Assembly: GCA_001189495.1 (NCBI GenBank)
Contig: CP012068.1
Coordinates: 620,001-684,000, forward strand
DNA from: Eubacterium sulci ATCC 35585
GTDB taxonomy: Bacteria; Bacillota; Clostridia; Peptostreptococcales; Anaerovoracaceae
Direction of reading: 5' to 3'
DNA: 64,000 nt
In this document: positions 36,489-44,338 of the stretch, in pieces
Numbering within the stretch: the first letter of the stretch is position 1
Layout: each line of letters starts with the position of its first letter
The notes under the pieces: generated by a model
What the model saw: only the letters and a program-made list of their open reading frames with translations
The model's database searches: none
Told to the model about the DNA's origin: nothing
Position numbers and translations under genes: made by a program

Positions 36489-37603
36489 TGACAGCAGGAC
36501 CTACACAGGTCAGAGAAAATGTAAGATTAGAAAGAAGCAAGGAGTTTACGAATCCAGATATAGACCCTAAGTTCTTTGACTTCTATAAGGAAACTTGTGA
36601 GCTTCTATCAAAGGCAATGCACACTGATACCAAAGCCTTCATCCTAGGTGGAGAAGGAATACTAGGCCTAGAGGCTGCCTGTGCTTCTTTAACTGAAGAA
36701 GGCGACAGAGTACTCGTAATAGATAATGGAATTTTTGGCAAGGGCTTTGCTGATTTTGTTAGCATGTACGGCGGAGAGCCAGTGCTATTTAGCAGTGACT
36801 ATAGAAATCCAGTTAATGTAGATGAGCTTAGAGATTTCCTATCAAAGGATAGTAACTTTAAGTATGCAACCGTGGTTCACTGCGACACGCCAAGCGGAGT
36901 TATGAACGATGTCGAAAGCATAAGTAAGCTCTTTGATGAGTTTGGAATTTTGACAGTCTGTGACTCAGTAGCAGGAATGTTTGGAGAGCCACTAGATCTT
37001 AGTAATTCTAAGATAGATATACTATGTGGGGGTTCGCAGAAGGCGCTTTCAGCTCCTCCAGGACTTACTATGGTTTGGGTTAGTGACAGGGCTTTTGAGG
37101 CAATGCAAAACCGTAAAACTCCTATCAAAGCTTTCTATGCAAACCTCCTTTTTATCAAGGACTACTACGAAAACCAGTGGTTCCCATATACGATGCCGGC
37201 AAGCGACATCATGGGACTAAGAGTTGCGATAGATAATTATCTTGAGGATGCAGATTTTCAGAATAGACATAAGCAGCTTGCAAAGGCAACAAGAAATGCA
37301 GTAGAAAAGGCGGGGCTTAAGCTCTATCTAGAAAGCGGATATTCTAACAATGTGACAGTAATCGAAATTCCTGAAGGAATTACAGAGGATGAGATTTTGA
37401 GCGGGCTTAGAGATGAGTTTGGCATTTTGATAAGCGGATGCTTTGATGTGCTCAAAGGCAAGGTTGTTAGAATCGGTCACATGGGCGAAAATGCAAACAA
37501 GGAAGACCTTGCACAGACGCTCGAAGCGCTACAGAAGGTTCTTGAGGCACGTGGTATCAAGCTTGCATGCAATATGAGGGATGAATTTTTATTGGCTTGC
37601 TAA
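36476..37603 (+). CDS. Class V PLP-dependent aminotransferase
   Basis: A 375-residue alanine-glyoxylate aminotransferase-like enzyme. It starts MYKIMTAGPTQVRENV, has LGGEGILGLEAA for cofactor phosphate binding, CDSVAGMFGEP with the Asp, and the PLP lysine in CGGSQKALSAPPG (about residue 190). Relatives include serine-pyruvate, alanine-glyoxylate and pyridoxamine-pyruvate aminotransferases. The start within the ECF gene indicates tight coupling with the transporter. The C-terminal Cys-containing tail (KLACNMRDEFLLAC) is unusual. The precise reaction cannot be fixed from sequence. Confidence 0.82.
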   Translation: MYKIMTAGPTQVRENVRLERSKEFTNPDIDPKFFDFYKETCELLSKAMHTDTKAFILGGEGILGLEAACASLTEEGDRVLVIDNGIFGKGFADFVSMYGGEPVLFSSDYRNPVNVDELRDFLSKDSNFKYATVVHCDTPSGVMNDVESISKLFDEFGILTVCDSVAGMFGEPLDLSNSKIDILCGGSQKALSAPPGLTMVWVSDRAFEAMQNRKTPIKAFYANLLFIKDYYENQWFPYTMPASDIMGLRVAIDNYLEDADFQNRHKQLAKATRNAVEKAGLKLYLESGYSNNVTVIEIPEGITEDEILSGLRDEFGILISGCFDVLKGKVVRIGHMGENANKEDLAQTLEALQKVLEARGIKLACNMRDEFLLAC

Positions 37604-37660
37604 TATCGACTGATTCAAGTAAAATACTCTTAAGTATTATTTAGATCAGTGAGAGTGAAG

Positions 37661-38128
37661 ATGCTAAAAAACTACGTTTATTTGTTTTTTATGTCTATGC
37701 TCCCCATGGCTGAACTTAGAGTTGCAGTGCCATTTTCTCAGGCGCGCGACCTGCCAGTCATAGAGTCTTTACTCATATGCATGATAGGTAACATGATACC
37801 AGTTCCATTTATCTACCTATTTGCCAGAAAGATTCTAACCTGGGGATGCGAAAGACCTTTTATATGGAAGCCGTGTCGTTTCTTCCTGAGCAAAGGAGAG
37901 AAGGCTGGACACAAGCTTACGCAGAAGAGCGATAGAGGTGTATTTATCGCGCTTTTGTTGTTTGTAGGCATTCCTATTCCGGGAACAGGTGCTTGGACAG
38001 GAACACTTGCAGCAAGCATACTTGATATAGATTTTAAGAAGACGGTGCTTTCAGTTACGCTAGGCGTTGCGCTTGCAGGTGTAATTATGATGATTGCAAG
38101 CGTCGTTGGAGTAAATATTTTTAACTAA
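37661..38128 (+). CDS. COG2426 small multidrug export-like membrane protein
   Basis: A 155-residue protein with about four TM segments and the family motifs MLPMAELRVAVPFSQ and GIPIPGTGAWTGTLAASIL (Sm_multidrug_ex, PF06695). The family name implies drug export, but real function is unsettled; a DedA-like lipid or ion role is possible. A GTG at 37649 is in frame, but the ATG at 37661 has gagag 6 bases ahead. It stands between an aminotransferase and a Nudix gene, with a short terminator after it. Confidence 0.78.
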   Translation: MLKNYVYLFFMSMLPMAELRVAVPFSQARDLPVIESLLICMIGNMIPVPFIYLFARKILTWGCERPFIWKPCRFFLSKGEKAGHKLTQKSDRGVFIALLLFVGIPIPGTGAWTGTLAASILDIDFKKTVLSVTLGVALAGVIMMIASVVGVNIFN

Positions 38129-38131
38129 TAG

Positions 38132-38150
38132 GGCCCATCGCGGCCTTTTT
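38132..38150 (+). terminator. Short terminator after the COG2426 gene
   Basis: A 4-bp GC stem (ggcc / ggcc) with a 6-base loop, then TTTTT; the short stem makes it weak. Confidence 0.5.
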
Positions 38151-38169
38151 ACTTTGATAAGGTGGAAAT

Positions 38170-38676
38170 ATGACAGCAAGTTTTGATGAGATAAGATCAA
38201 AGATGAGCACTTTGTGCTACATAGAGCGAGATGAAAAATATCTGATGATGCATAGGGTCCTCAAGGAAAACGATGTAAATAAGGACAAGTGGATAGGTGT
38301 CGGCGGACATTTTGAGCATGCAGAAAGTCCAGAAGAATGCCTGCTTCGTGAGGTATATGAGGAGACGGGATATAGACTTTGCGACTATAGATTTAGGGGG
38401 ATTATCACCTTTGTTTATGGTAAGAAGGGTAAGGAAACCATAGAGTACATGCATCTTTTCACTGCACAGAACGTGATAGGAGAACCAAAGGCCTGCGACG
38501 AGGGCGTTCTAGAGTGGGTGCCTAAATCAAAGCTTATGGAACTTGAGCTCTGGGAAGGCGATAAGATTTTCTTAAGGCTCTTAGATGAAAGAGAGGATTT
38601 CTTTTCGCTCAAGCTAGTTTATAATGAAGAGGATAAGCTTATCGAGTGCGTGCTTGACGGAAAAGCGCTAAACTAA
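38170..38676 (+). CDS. Nudix hydrolase, MutT-like
   Basis: A 168-residue Nudix enzyme. The full Nudix box GHFEHAESPEECLLREVYEETGY fits G-x5-E-x7-REUxEExGU (residues about 44-66; Glu residues bind Mg). The start CYIERDEKYLMMHRV is like 8-oxo-dGTP diphosphatases of Firmicutes. It would clean the nucleotide pool or hydrolyse another nucleoside diphosphate derivative; substrate is not certain. The SD aaggtgg is before the ATG, and a LysE exporter gene follows 22 bases later. Confidence 0.88.
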   Translation: MTASFDEIRSKMSTLCYIERDEKYLMMHRVLKENDVNKDKWIGVGGHFEHAESPEECLLREVYEETGYRLCDYRFRGIITFVYGKKGKETIEYMHLFTAQNVIGEPKACDEGVLEWVPKSKLMELELWEGDKIFLRLLDEREDFFSLKLVYNEEDKLIECVLDGKALN

Positions 38677-38698
38677 GTATGACCAAAGGAGAAGGCTA

Positions 38699-39289
38699 AT
38701 GCCAGTTGCACTAATACCATCATTTCTATTTTACTGCTATATAAACGGAATAACGCCGGGTCCAGCAAACCTATGCAGCCTATCGGCAAGTCTTAACGCG
38801 GGCAAAAAGGTGGCTTTGAGACAATGGTGGGGAATTTTCATTGGCTTTTTCATAGATGCCATGATAGCAGTTTTCCTTATCTACTTTGTCGGTGAAGTTC
38901 TCGGAAAGTATATCTCATATTTTGCCTATGTCGGAGCAGCATATATAATCTGGCTTGCAATACATATACTGAGGAGTACAGTGTCTCCAGAAACGAGCAA
39001 GCAGGTGAACTATAGCATCAAAACTGGACTCATAGTCCAGCTGACAAATGCCAAGGTAATACTCTTTTGCTTCACAGCACTAGGAACCTATGTTGCACCT
39101 TACAGCGATTCATTCATGAGCTTATTTCTCGTAGGATGCTTCTTGCCGTTCACTGGACCTGTGTGCAATATGATTTGGCTACTCACTGGAGCAAAGCTGA
39201 GAAATCTATTCATCAATCATCAAAAGGCAGTTAATATCGTCATGGCAATAGCTCTAGTAATCTGTGCAATAAGCGTAGTTATAAAATGA
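38699..39289 (+). CDS. LysE-family amino-acid exporter
   Basis: A 196-residue protein with about five or six TM segments. The NGITPGPANLCSLSASLNAG motif near the start is the LysE/RhtB signature (TPGP), and VQLTNAKVILFCFTALGTY is the second family segment (NPK-like). It exports amino acids or related metabolites; the pattern is closest to the cysteine/O-acetylserine exporters but the substrate is inferred. The SD is aaaggagaagg. Confidence 0.85.
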   Translation: MPVALIPSFLFYCYINGITPGPANLCSLSASLNAGKKVALRQWWGIFIGFFIDAMIAVFLIYFVGEVLGKYISYFAYVGAAYIIWLAIHILRSTVSPETSKQVNYSIKTGLIVQLTNAKVILFCFTALGTYVAPYSDSFMSLFLVGCFLPFTGPVCNMIWLLTGAKLRNLFINHQKAVNIVMAIALVICAISVVIK

Positions 39290-39396
39290 TTTTTTTGAAA
39301 AACTTTGATTAAATTTAGTTCTCAAAGTGTATATAAGTAGTGCACAATTTAAAGGGAGCTTGGGAATAGAGATTGAGATTTAAATCTATATAAATG

Positions 39397-39420
39397 AAAG
39401 GGCAGCAATGTCCTTTTTTT
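39397..39420 (+). terminator. First terminator before the surface-protein array
   Basis: Stem aaagggca / tgtccttt with a GNRA tetraloop (gcaa), followed by a T-run. It closes the lysE transcript, or a short leader transcript from TTGATT (39305) and TATATA (39330), whose 19-base spacing is weak. Confidence 0.85.
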
Positions 39421-39432
39421 AAGGGGGAACAT

Positions 39433-39478
39433 AAAAGACAAAACCTACACCCAAGAGGATGTGCATTTTGTCTTTTTT
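39433..39478 (+). terminator. Second, strong terminator directly before the first surface-protein gene
   Basis: An 11-bp stem (aaaagacaaaa, 39433-39443 with ttttgtctttt, 39466-39476) with a structured 22-base apex, then T-run. It ends about 36 bases before the surface-protein ATG, leaving no room for a good promoter after it, so that gene may be controlled by read-through. Confidence 0.85.
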
Positions 39479-39514
39479 ATTTGAAAAAATTTGAAATATA
39501 TGGGGAGATTAGAA

Positions 39515-41716
39515 ATGAAAAAAAAGAAAGGATTAAGGCTTACAGTAGTACTCGCTTTGATATGTAGTGTCCTTGTGACGGCTATGCCGCTTGCGTCATT
39601 TGCAGCAGATGACATATCAACTACACAGACTGCGCCAGCTACAAGAACATATAAGGTAAGACATGTAAGACAGTCACTAGATGGCAGCTATAACGACGAG
39701 TCACTAGCTGAGTACGAAACTCTCACAGGAAATGTGGGCGATAAGACTGAGGCAAAGGCAAGCAAAAGCTATGAGGGATTTCAGGCGCTTGTTCCAGAGC
39801 AGGTTCAGATAGCAGCTAGCGGTGATATAACGGTTACCGTTTACTATGCAAGAAAAAGCTATACAACATATTTTAAGACTGCAGATTCTACTAAGGACTT
39901 CAGCCAGACAAACCGTTATGAAGAAAGCCAGCCTGCACCACCTGCGCTTGATATTAATGGTAATATGTTCATGTACTGGGAATATGTGGACGAAAACGGA
40001 GTGATTAAAAACTGGCAACCGGGACTTCAGCCAGCTAAGGATATGACGGTTTACGCTAAGTACGATGTTCCAACTCAGGCTTCGTACACCATAAACTATT
40101 GGTACCAAAATGCGACTGATGAGGTTTCTTACACAGATGATAAAAAAACATATTCACTCTTCGATACAGAGAAGAAGGTGCAGGATATCAATACGGTACC
40201 TAACTTTGATGCAACTACTCGAGAGACGACATACAAAAAGTTTAATGCTAATAAGACAAGAATTGCAAATGCAAATAAGCTAGTAAATGCTGACGGATCA
40301 ACAGTCATAAATGTTTACTACGACCGTCCAGTAATGACAATCACTTTGGTATACTATAACACTGATACAGGAGTCGAGGACCATAGAGTTGATTTAAAGG
40401 GGCTTTACGGACATTCGACTGAAGAAACCGGTGGACTTGATCCTAAGTACAGATGGTCAGCTGCAGGAAGTGCGAGCAATGGTAGAAGGCAAATGCCGAC
40501 TATTTTCACTATACTACCATTATTCATGATTGATGATTATCACATAGAGTTTCATGCTAGAATCCTTGCACCGCCGTCAAATTCAGAGATATATGTAGTT
40601 TTCCACCACCAGAACACGGATGGAACTTGGACAAGGGATATGAAGTCTAAGAAGCTTCAGAGCTCTACTTATAACTTTCTAAACTTCTCGACATATTTTA
40701 CGTCAAATGTAGCACATAATTATGCTTACTATTACTGGACTAATGCAGAGGATGAATTCACTACTGATGTAGGGCCATCAAATTCTGAGCTCAAGCCATA
40801 TACATCTGGACAGAAGATACAAACTTTGCAAAATGGAAAGATTGTAGGTGACTATGATAATGACGGCGTAGGATATATGCATGTTTATGTAGAGCTAAGG
40901 CAGTATGACCTTCGCTTTGAAAATGCAGGAAACACTCCTGTGAAGCTACACTACGGCGAAGCTTTATCATCTGCAAATGCCGAATTTAACAATCCTATTA
41001 AGCCGGCAAACATCCCAGCAGAATATGTATTTGATGGATGGTACACATCGCCAGGACTTCAGGACGGCACAGAGTATAACCCTGAGATGAAGATGGGTAC
41101 TCAGGACATGTTCCTATATGCAAAGTGGGTTCAGCCTAAAGTTAAGGTGACAGTGGAAGGTAATGGAGCGATTTCAGAGCTTCCAAGTGTAATTGATGTT
41201 CCGATGCTCGGTAGCGTCCACAGAGATCTTTCTATGATTCCATCAAAGGACGGCAACTGGTTTGCAGGCTGGTTTAGGGATGCAGCTTTCACGCAGCCAT
41301 TTGATGTAAACGAAAGCCTAACTCAGGATATTACAGTATACGCAAAGTGGGTAGGAAGGCAGCAGGCAAACTGGGAAATCAGATATGTCGATGAGGATGG
41401 AAATCCGCTAGCCGATTCAAAAAATGGATTCGATAATCTATATGCAGTACTCTACACAAGTGCTTTAAACATCCCGGGATATGCAGTGGATTTCGCTAAT
41501 AAGAACCTGAGCCTTTTGAGCGCAGATGATGTAAACACGGTGACATTCGTATATAGCAAGCAGAAGCCAGCTGAGACTATCGAAGCGCCAAAGACTGCTA
41601 AGTCAAACGTTCCAAACACAGGCGATAGTTCAAATGCAGCACTTTACGGAGCAGTAATGGCTATGTCAGTGCTTGCTCTAGCGGCTCTTGCAATTGCAAA
41701 GAGAAAGCACAGCTAA
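39515..41716 (+). CDS. Sortase-anchored repeat surface protein, copy 1
   Basis: A 733-residue secreted protein. A signal peptide (MKKKKGLRLTVVLALICSVL to SFA, about 1-33) leads to a RTYKVRHVRQSLDG domain (MucBP-like, about 45-115). Beta-rich domains follow, with two InlB-type repeats (FDGWYTSPGLQDG... and FAGWFRDAAFTQPFDV...KW) at about 490-610, then WEIRYVDEDGNPLADS (MucBP-like). The last 35 residues are VPNTGDS, a hydrophobic span and KRKHS: a VPxTG-type sorting signal. It should be covalently attached to peptidoglycan and act as an adhesin-like protein. It lacks the extra 50-residue domain of copies 2 and 3. The start is 39515 (SD ggggag); earlier in-frame TTG/ATG codons are not supported. 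Confidence 0.87.
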   Translation: MKKKKGLRLTVVLALICSVLVTAMPLASFAADDISTTQTAPATRTYKVRHVRQSLDGSYNDESLAEYETLTGNVGDKTEAKASKSYEGFQALVPEQVQIAASGDITVTVYYARKSYTTYFKTADSTKDFSQTNRYEESQPAPPALDINGNMFMYWEYVDENGVIKNWQPGLQPAKDMTVYAKYDVPTQASYTINYWYQNATDEVSYTDDKKTYSLFDTEKKVQDINTVPNFDATTRETTYKKFNANKTRIANANKLVNADGSTVINVYYDRPVMTITLVYYNTDTGVEDHRVDLKGLYGHSTEETGGLDPKYRWSAAGSASNGRRQMPTIFTILPLFMIDDYHIEFHARILAPPSNSEIYVVFHHQNTDGTWTRDMKSKKLQSSTYNFLNFSTYFTSNVAHNYAYYYWTNAEDEFTTDVGPSNSELKPYTSGQKIQTLQNGKIVGDYDNDGVGYMHVYVELRQYDLRFENAGNTPVKLHYGEALSSANAEFNNPIKPANIPAEYVFDGWYTSPGLQDGTEYNPEMKMGTQDMFLYAKWVQPKVKVTVEGNGAISELPSVIDVPMLGSVHRDLSMIPSKDGNWFAGWFRDAAFTQPFDVNESLTQDITVYAKWVGRQQANWEIRYVDEDGNPLADSKNGFDNLYAVLYTSALNIPGYAVDFANKNLSLLSADDVNTVTFVYSKQKPAETIEAPKTAKSNVPNTGDSSNAALYGAVMAMSVLALAALAIAKRKHS

Positions 41717-41727
41717 TATAATCAATC

Positions 41728-41756
41728 AAAGGACTTGCGACAGCAGGTCCTTTTTT
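41728..41756 (+). terminator. Terminator after surface-protein copy 1
   Basis: A 10-bp stem (aaaggacttg / caggtccttt, one G-T), 6-base loop, then TTTTTT. Confidence 0.88.
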
Positions 41757-41816
41757 GATAAGCCTCAAAAAGTTCATCAAATTGAATTGACGGAATAATT
41801 TATCAGATAGCTTGTG

Positions 41817-41845
41817 TTGATTGTGAGATAGTAATTTAGTATAAT
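41817..41845 (+). promoter_or_regulatory. Promoter of surface-protein copy 2
   Basis: TTGATT (41817-41822) and a perfect TATAAT (41840-41845) with a 17-base spacer. Confidence 0.7.
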
Positions 41846-41878
41846 TATGATGTATTATTACCTAAAGGGGGGACAATA

Positions 41879-44176
41879 ATGAAGAAGAAAGGTTTTAGGC
41901 TATTGCTATCTTTTGCTTTGATTTGCAGCATGCTTGCTACAGCTCTGCCAGCAGCTGTTTATGCAACTGATTCGGCTCCAAGCATACAGACAGCACCAGC
42001 GACAAGAACGTACAAGGTAAGACATGTCAGACAGAGTCTTGACGGTACCTACAATGACGAATCTATGGCAGAGTATGAAACTCTAACTGGAAAAGTAGGG
42101 CAGAAGACTGAGGCTACTGCAAACAGAAACTATGAAGGTTTTCAGGCACTAGTTCCGGAGCAGGTAGAAATAGCACCTAGCGGTGACATAACGGTTTCTG
42201 TGTACTATGCGAGAAAAGAATTTACAACATATTTTAAGACTGGCGATCCAAATCAGGACTTTTATGAGACCTTCCTTTATGGAACAAATCAGTCTACGCC
42301 AGCACAGCCAAATATTCCTGGCAAGATTTTCCAAAATTGGGAGTATGTGGATGAGAATGGAGTAGCTCATGTATGGACACCAGGAGTGCAGCCTGGTAAG
42401 GACATGATTGTATCAGCTAAGTACGACATACCATTTCAGGCTATGTATAGGGTTAACTACTGGTATCAGAAGCCAACAGATGAAGTGGATTTGCCAGATG
42501 ACCAAAAAACTTATGACCTTGTAGATACAGAGACAAAGACCCAAAACGTAAATACACCTGTTGTATATGATACTACATCACGTGAATCTACATACATGAA
42601 GTATAACAGCGCTAAGACCGTTGCAGCAAATACAGGTAAAACCGTAAGCGGAGATGGTGAGACTGTTGTAAACGTATACTATGATAGACCTGTTATGACT
42701 ATAACTAAGGTATATTACAATACAGATACTGGAGTAGAGGATCACAGGGAGTCATATAGAGGTATATACGGACATTCTACAAAGGATGTTCCAGCACTAG
42801 AGAAGAAGTATAGGTGGACAGCATATAACAATCCAGATAGCAACACTATGAATTTAGCTAGGACTTATGTAAAGGATAATCGTTTTATGAAAGATGATTA
42901 CCATATTGAATATCATGCAAGAGTACTAGCTGCGCCAAGTGTCAAAGATGTCTTCATAGTTATTCATTATCAGAATAAAGATGGTTCATGGTCAATGGAT
43001 ATGGAAAAATATATGGGTAAGCTAGAGACCTACTCATACAGCAGCTTCTATGCCTACTTTAATAATACCACTGCATATACATATGATTACTACCAGTGGA
43101 CTAACGGAGAACAAGAGTTTACAGATAACGTAAGTGCAACAAACCCAGCGCTTACAAAGTACAACCAAGGGGATAGAATATATGTAATTAGGAATAATAC
43201 ATTACAGAACGACTTTGATGGAGACGGAAAGTCGTACCTGCATGTGTATACTAGCCGAAACCAGTTTAATCTGAGGTTCGCAAACGCAGATAATAACTTG
43301 GTTAAGCTTTACTATGATGCACCTTTGTCAAATGCACATAACGAACTCGATAATCCAATCAAGCCATCTAATGTGCCAGCGCACTATGTTTTTGCAGGCT
43401 GGTATACTGTAGGCTCTATGTATGATGAGACAAAGCTAAGTCCAGATGCGAAAATGCCAGATCACGACTTAGTTATTTATGCAAAGTGGGAAGAACCACA
43501 TGTCAAGGTAACTGTTGAAGGAAACGGTGCTACATCGGAGCTGCCATCAGTTGTCGACATTCCAAAGTTTGGCAGCGTTCACAAGGATATTCCAAATATC
43601 CCATCAAAGGACGGCTACTGGTTTGCAGGCTGGTTCAAGGATGCAAATTTCACACAGCCTTTTGATGTAAATGAGAGCGTTCCTCACGACATGACAATCT
43701 ATGCTAAGTGGGTTGGAAGACAACAGACAAACTGGGAAATCAGATATGTTGACGAGGCAGGAAGAGTGCTAGCAAGTTCTGTAACTGGTATAGGAAACCT
43801 GTATTCAGTTCTATTTGAAAATGCACTAAGCATCAGGGATTACGCTCCAGACTTTGCAAGTAAGAACCTAACATTATCATCGGCTAACAACACAAATGTC
43901 TTGACCTTCGTATATAGCAAGATTAGAACTTACTGGGTGACTGAGGACAATCATAATCTAAAGGACCCAGAGTATGGAACAAAGCCAGCAGAGAAGTTTG
44001 AGGGCTACACGCTAATAAGAACTTATACAGCAAAGAACGGTGATATTATTCACCTATATAGAAAGAATGTTCCAAACACAGGAGATAGCGCAAACATTGC
44101 TCTATTTGAGGCAATGCTTGCTATGTCAGCGCTTGGTCTAGCGGCTCTTGCAATTGCAAAGAGAAAGCACAGCTAA
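41879..44176 (+). CDS. Sortase-anchored repeat surface protein, copy 2
   Basis: A 765-residue paralogue of copy 1 with the same order: signal peptide (to about ATD, residue 31), RTYKVRHVRQSLDGTYNDES domain, a TTYFKTGDPNQDF domain, NYWYQKPTDE segment, two InlB-like repeats (FAGWYTVGSM and FAGWFKDANFTQ) and WEIRYVDEAGR. Before the anchor it has an added domain, TYWVTEDNHNLKDPEYGTK to HLYRK (about 680-728), then VPNTGDS, a hydrophobic stretch and KRKHS. The last 41 bases including the stop are identical to those of copy 1. It has its own promoter and terminator; the SD is aagggggg. Confidence 0.88.
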   Translation: MKKKGFRLLLSFALICSMLATALPAAVYATDSAPSIQTAPATRTYKVRHVRQSLDGTYNDESMAEYETLTGKVGQKTEATANRNYEGFQALVPEQVEIAPSGDITVSVYYARKEFTTYFKTGDPNQDFYETFLYGTNQSTPAQPNIPGKIFQNWEYVDENGVAHVWTPGVQPGKDMIVSAKYDIPFQAMYRVNYWYQKPTDEVDLPDDQKTYDLVDTETKTQNVNTPVVYDTTSRESTYMKYNSAKTVAANTGKTVSGDGETVVNVYYDRPVMTITKVYYNTDTGVEDHRESYRGIYGHSTKDVPALEKKYRWTAYNNPDSNTMNLARTYVKDNRFMKDDYHIEYHARVLAAPSVKDVFIVIHYQNKDGSWSMDMEKYMGKLETYSYSSFYAYFNNTTAYTYDYYQWTNGEQEFTDNVSATNPALTKYNQGDRIYVIRNNTLQNDFDGDGKSYLHVYTSRNQFNLRFANADNNLVKLYYDAPLSNAHNELDNPIKPSNVPAHYVFAGWYTVGSMYDETKLSPDAKMPDHDLVIYAKWEEPHVKVTVEGNGATSELPSVVDIPKFGSVHKDIPNIPSKDGYWFAGWFKDANFTQPFDVNESVPHDMTIYAKWVGRQQTNWEIRYVDEAGRVLASSVTGIGNLYSVLFENALSIRDYAPDFASKNLTLSSANNTNVLTFVYSKIRTYWVTEDNHNLKDPEYGTKPAEKFEGYTLIRTYTAKNGDIIHLYRKNVPNTGDSANIALFEAMLAMSALGLAALAIAKRKHS

Positions 44177-44187
44177 TTTGATATACG

Positions 44188-44215
44188 AGAGACTCCAAGC
44201 GAGTCTCTTTTTTTG
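44188..44215 (+). terminator. Terminator after surface-protein copy 2
   Basis: An 8-bp stem (agagactc / gagtctct), 5-base loop, then T-run. Confidence 0.88.
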
Positions 44216-44274
44216 TCTATTTGATACTAGGCAATAAATTGTATGTAAATATACATTTATCAGACAAGTACGTA

Positions 44275-44303
44275 TTGAAAACTATGTTGTGTTTTAGTAA
44301 AAT
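44275..44303 (+). promoter_or_regulatory. Promoter of surface-protein copy 3
   Basis: TTGAAA (44275-44280) and TAAAAT (44298-44303) with a 17-base spacer. Confidence 0.65.
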
Positions 44304-44338
44304 ATATTTATAGGTTTGTAAAAAAGGGGAGTAGGAAA

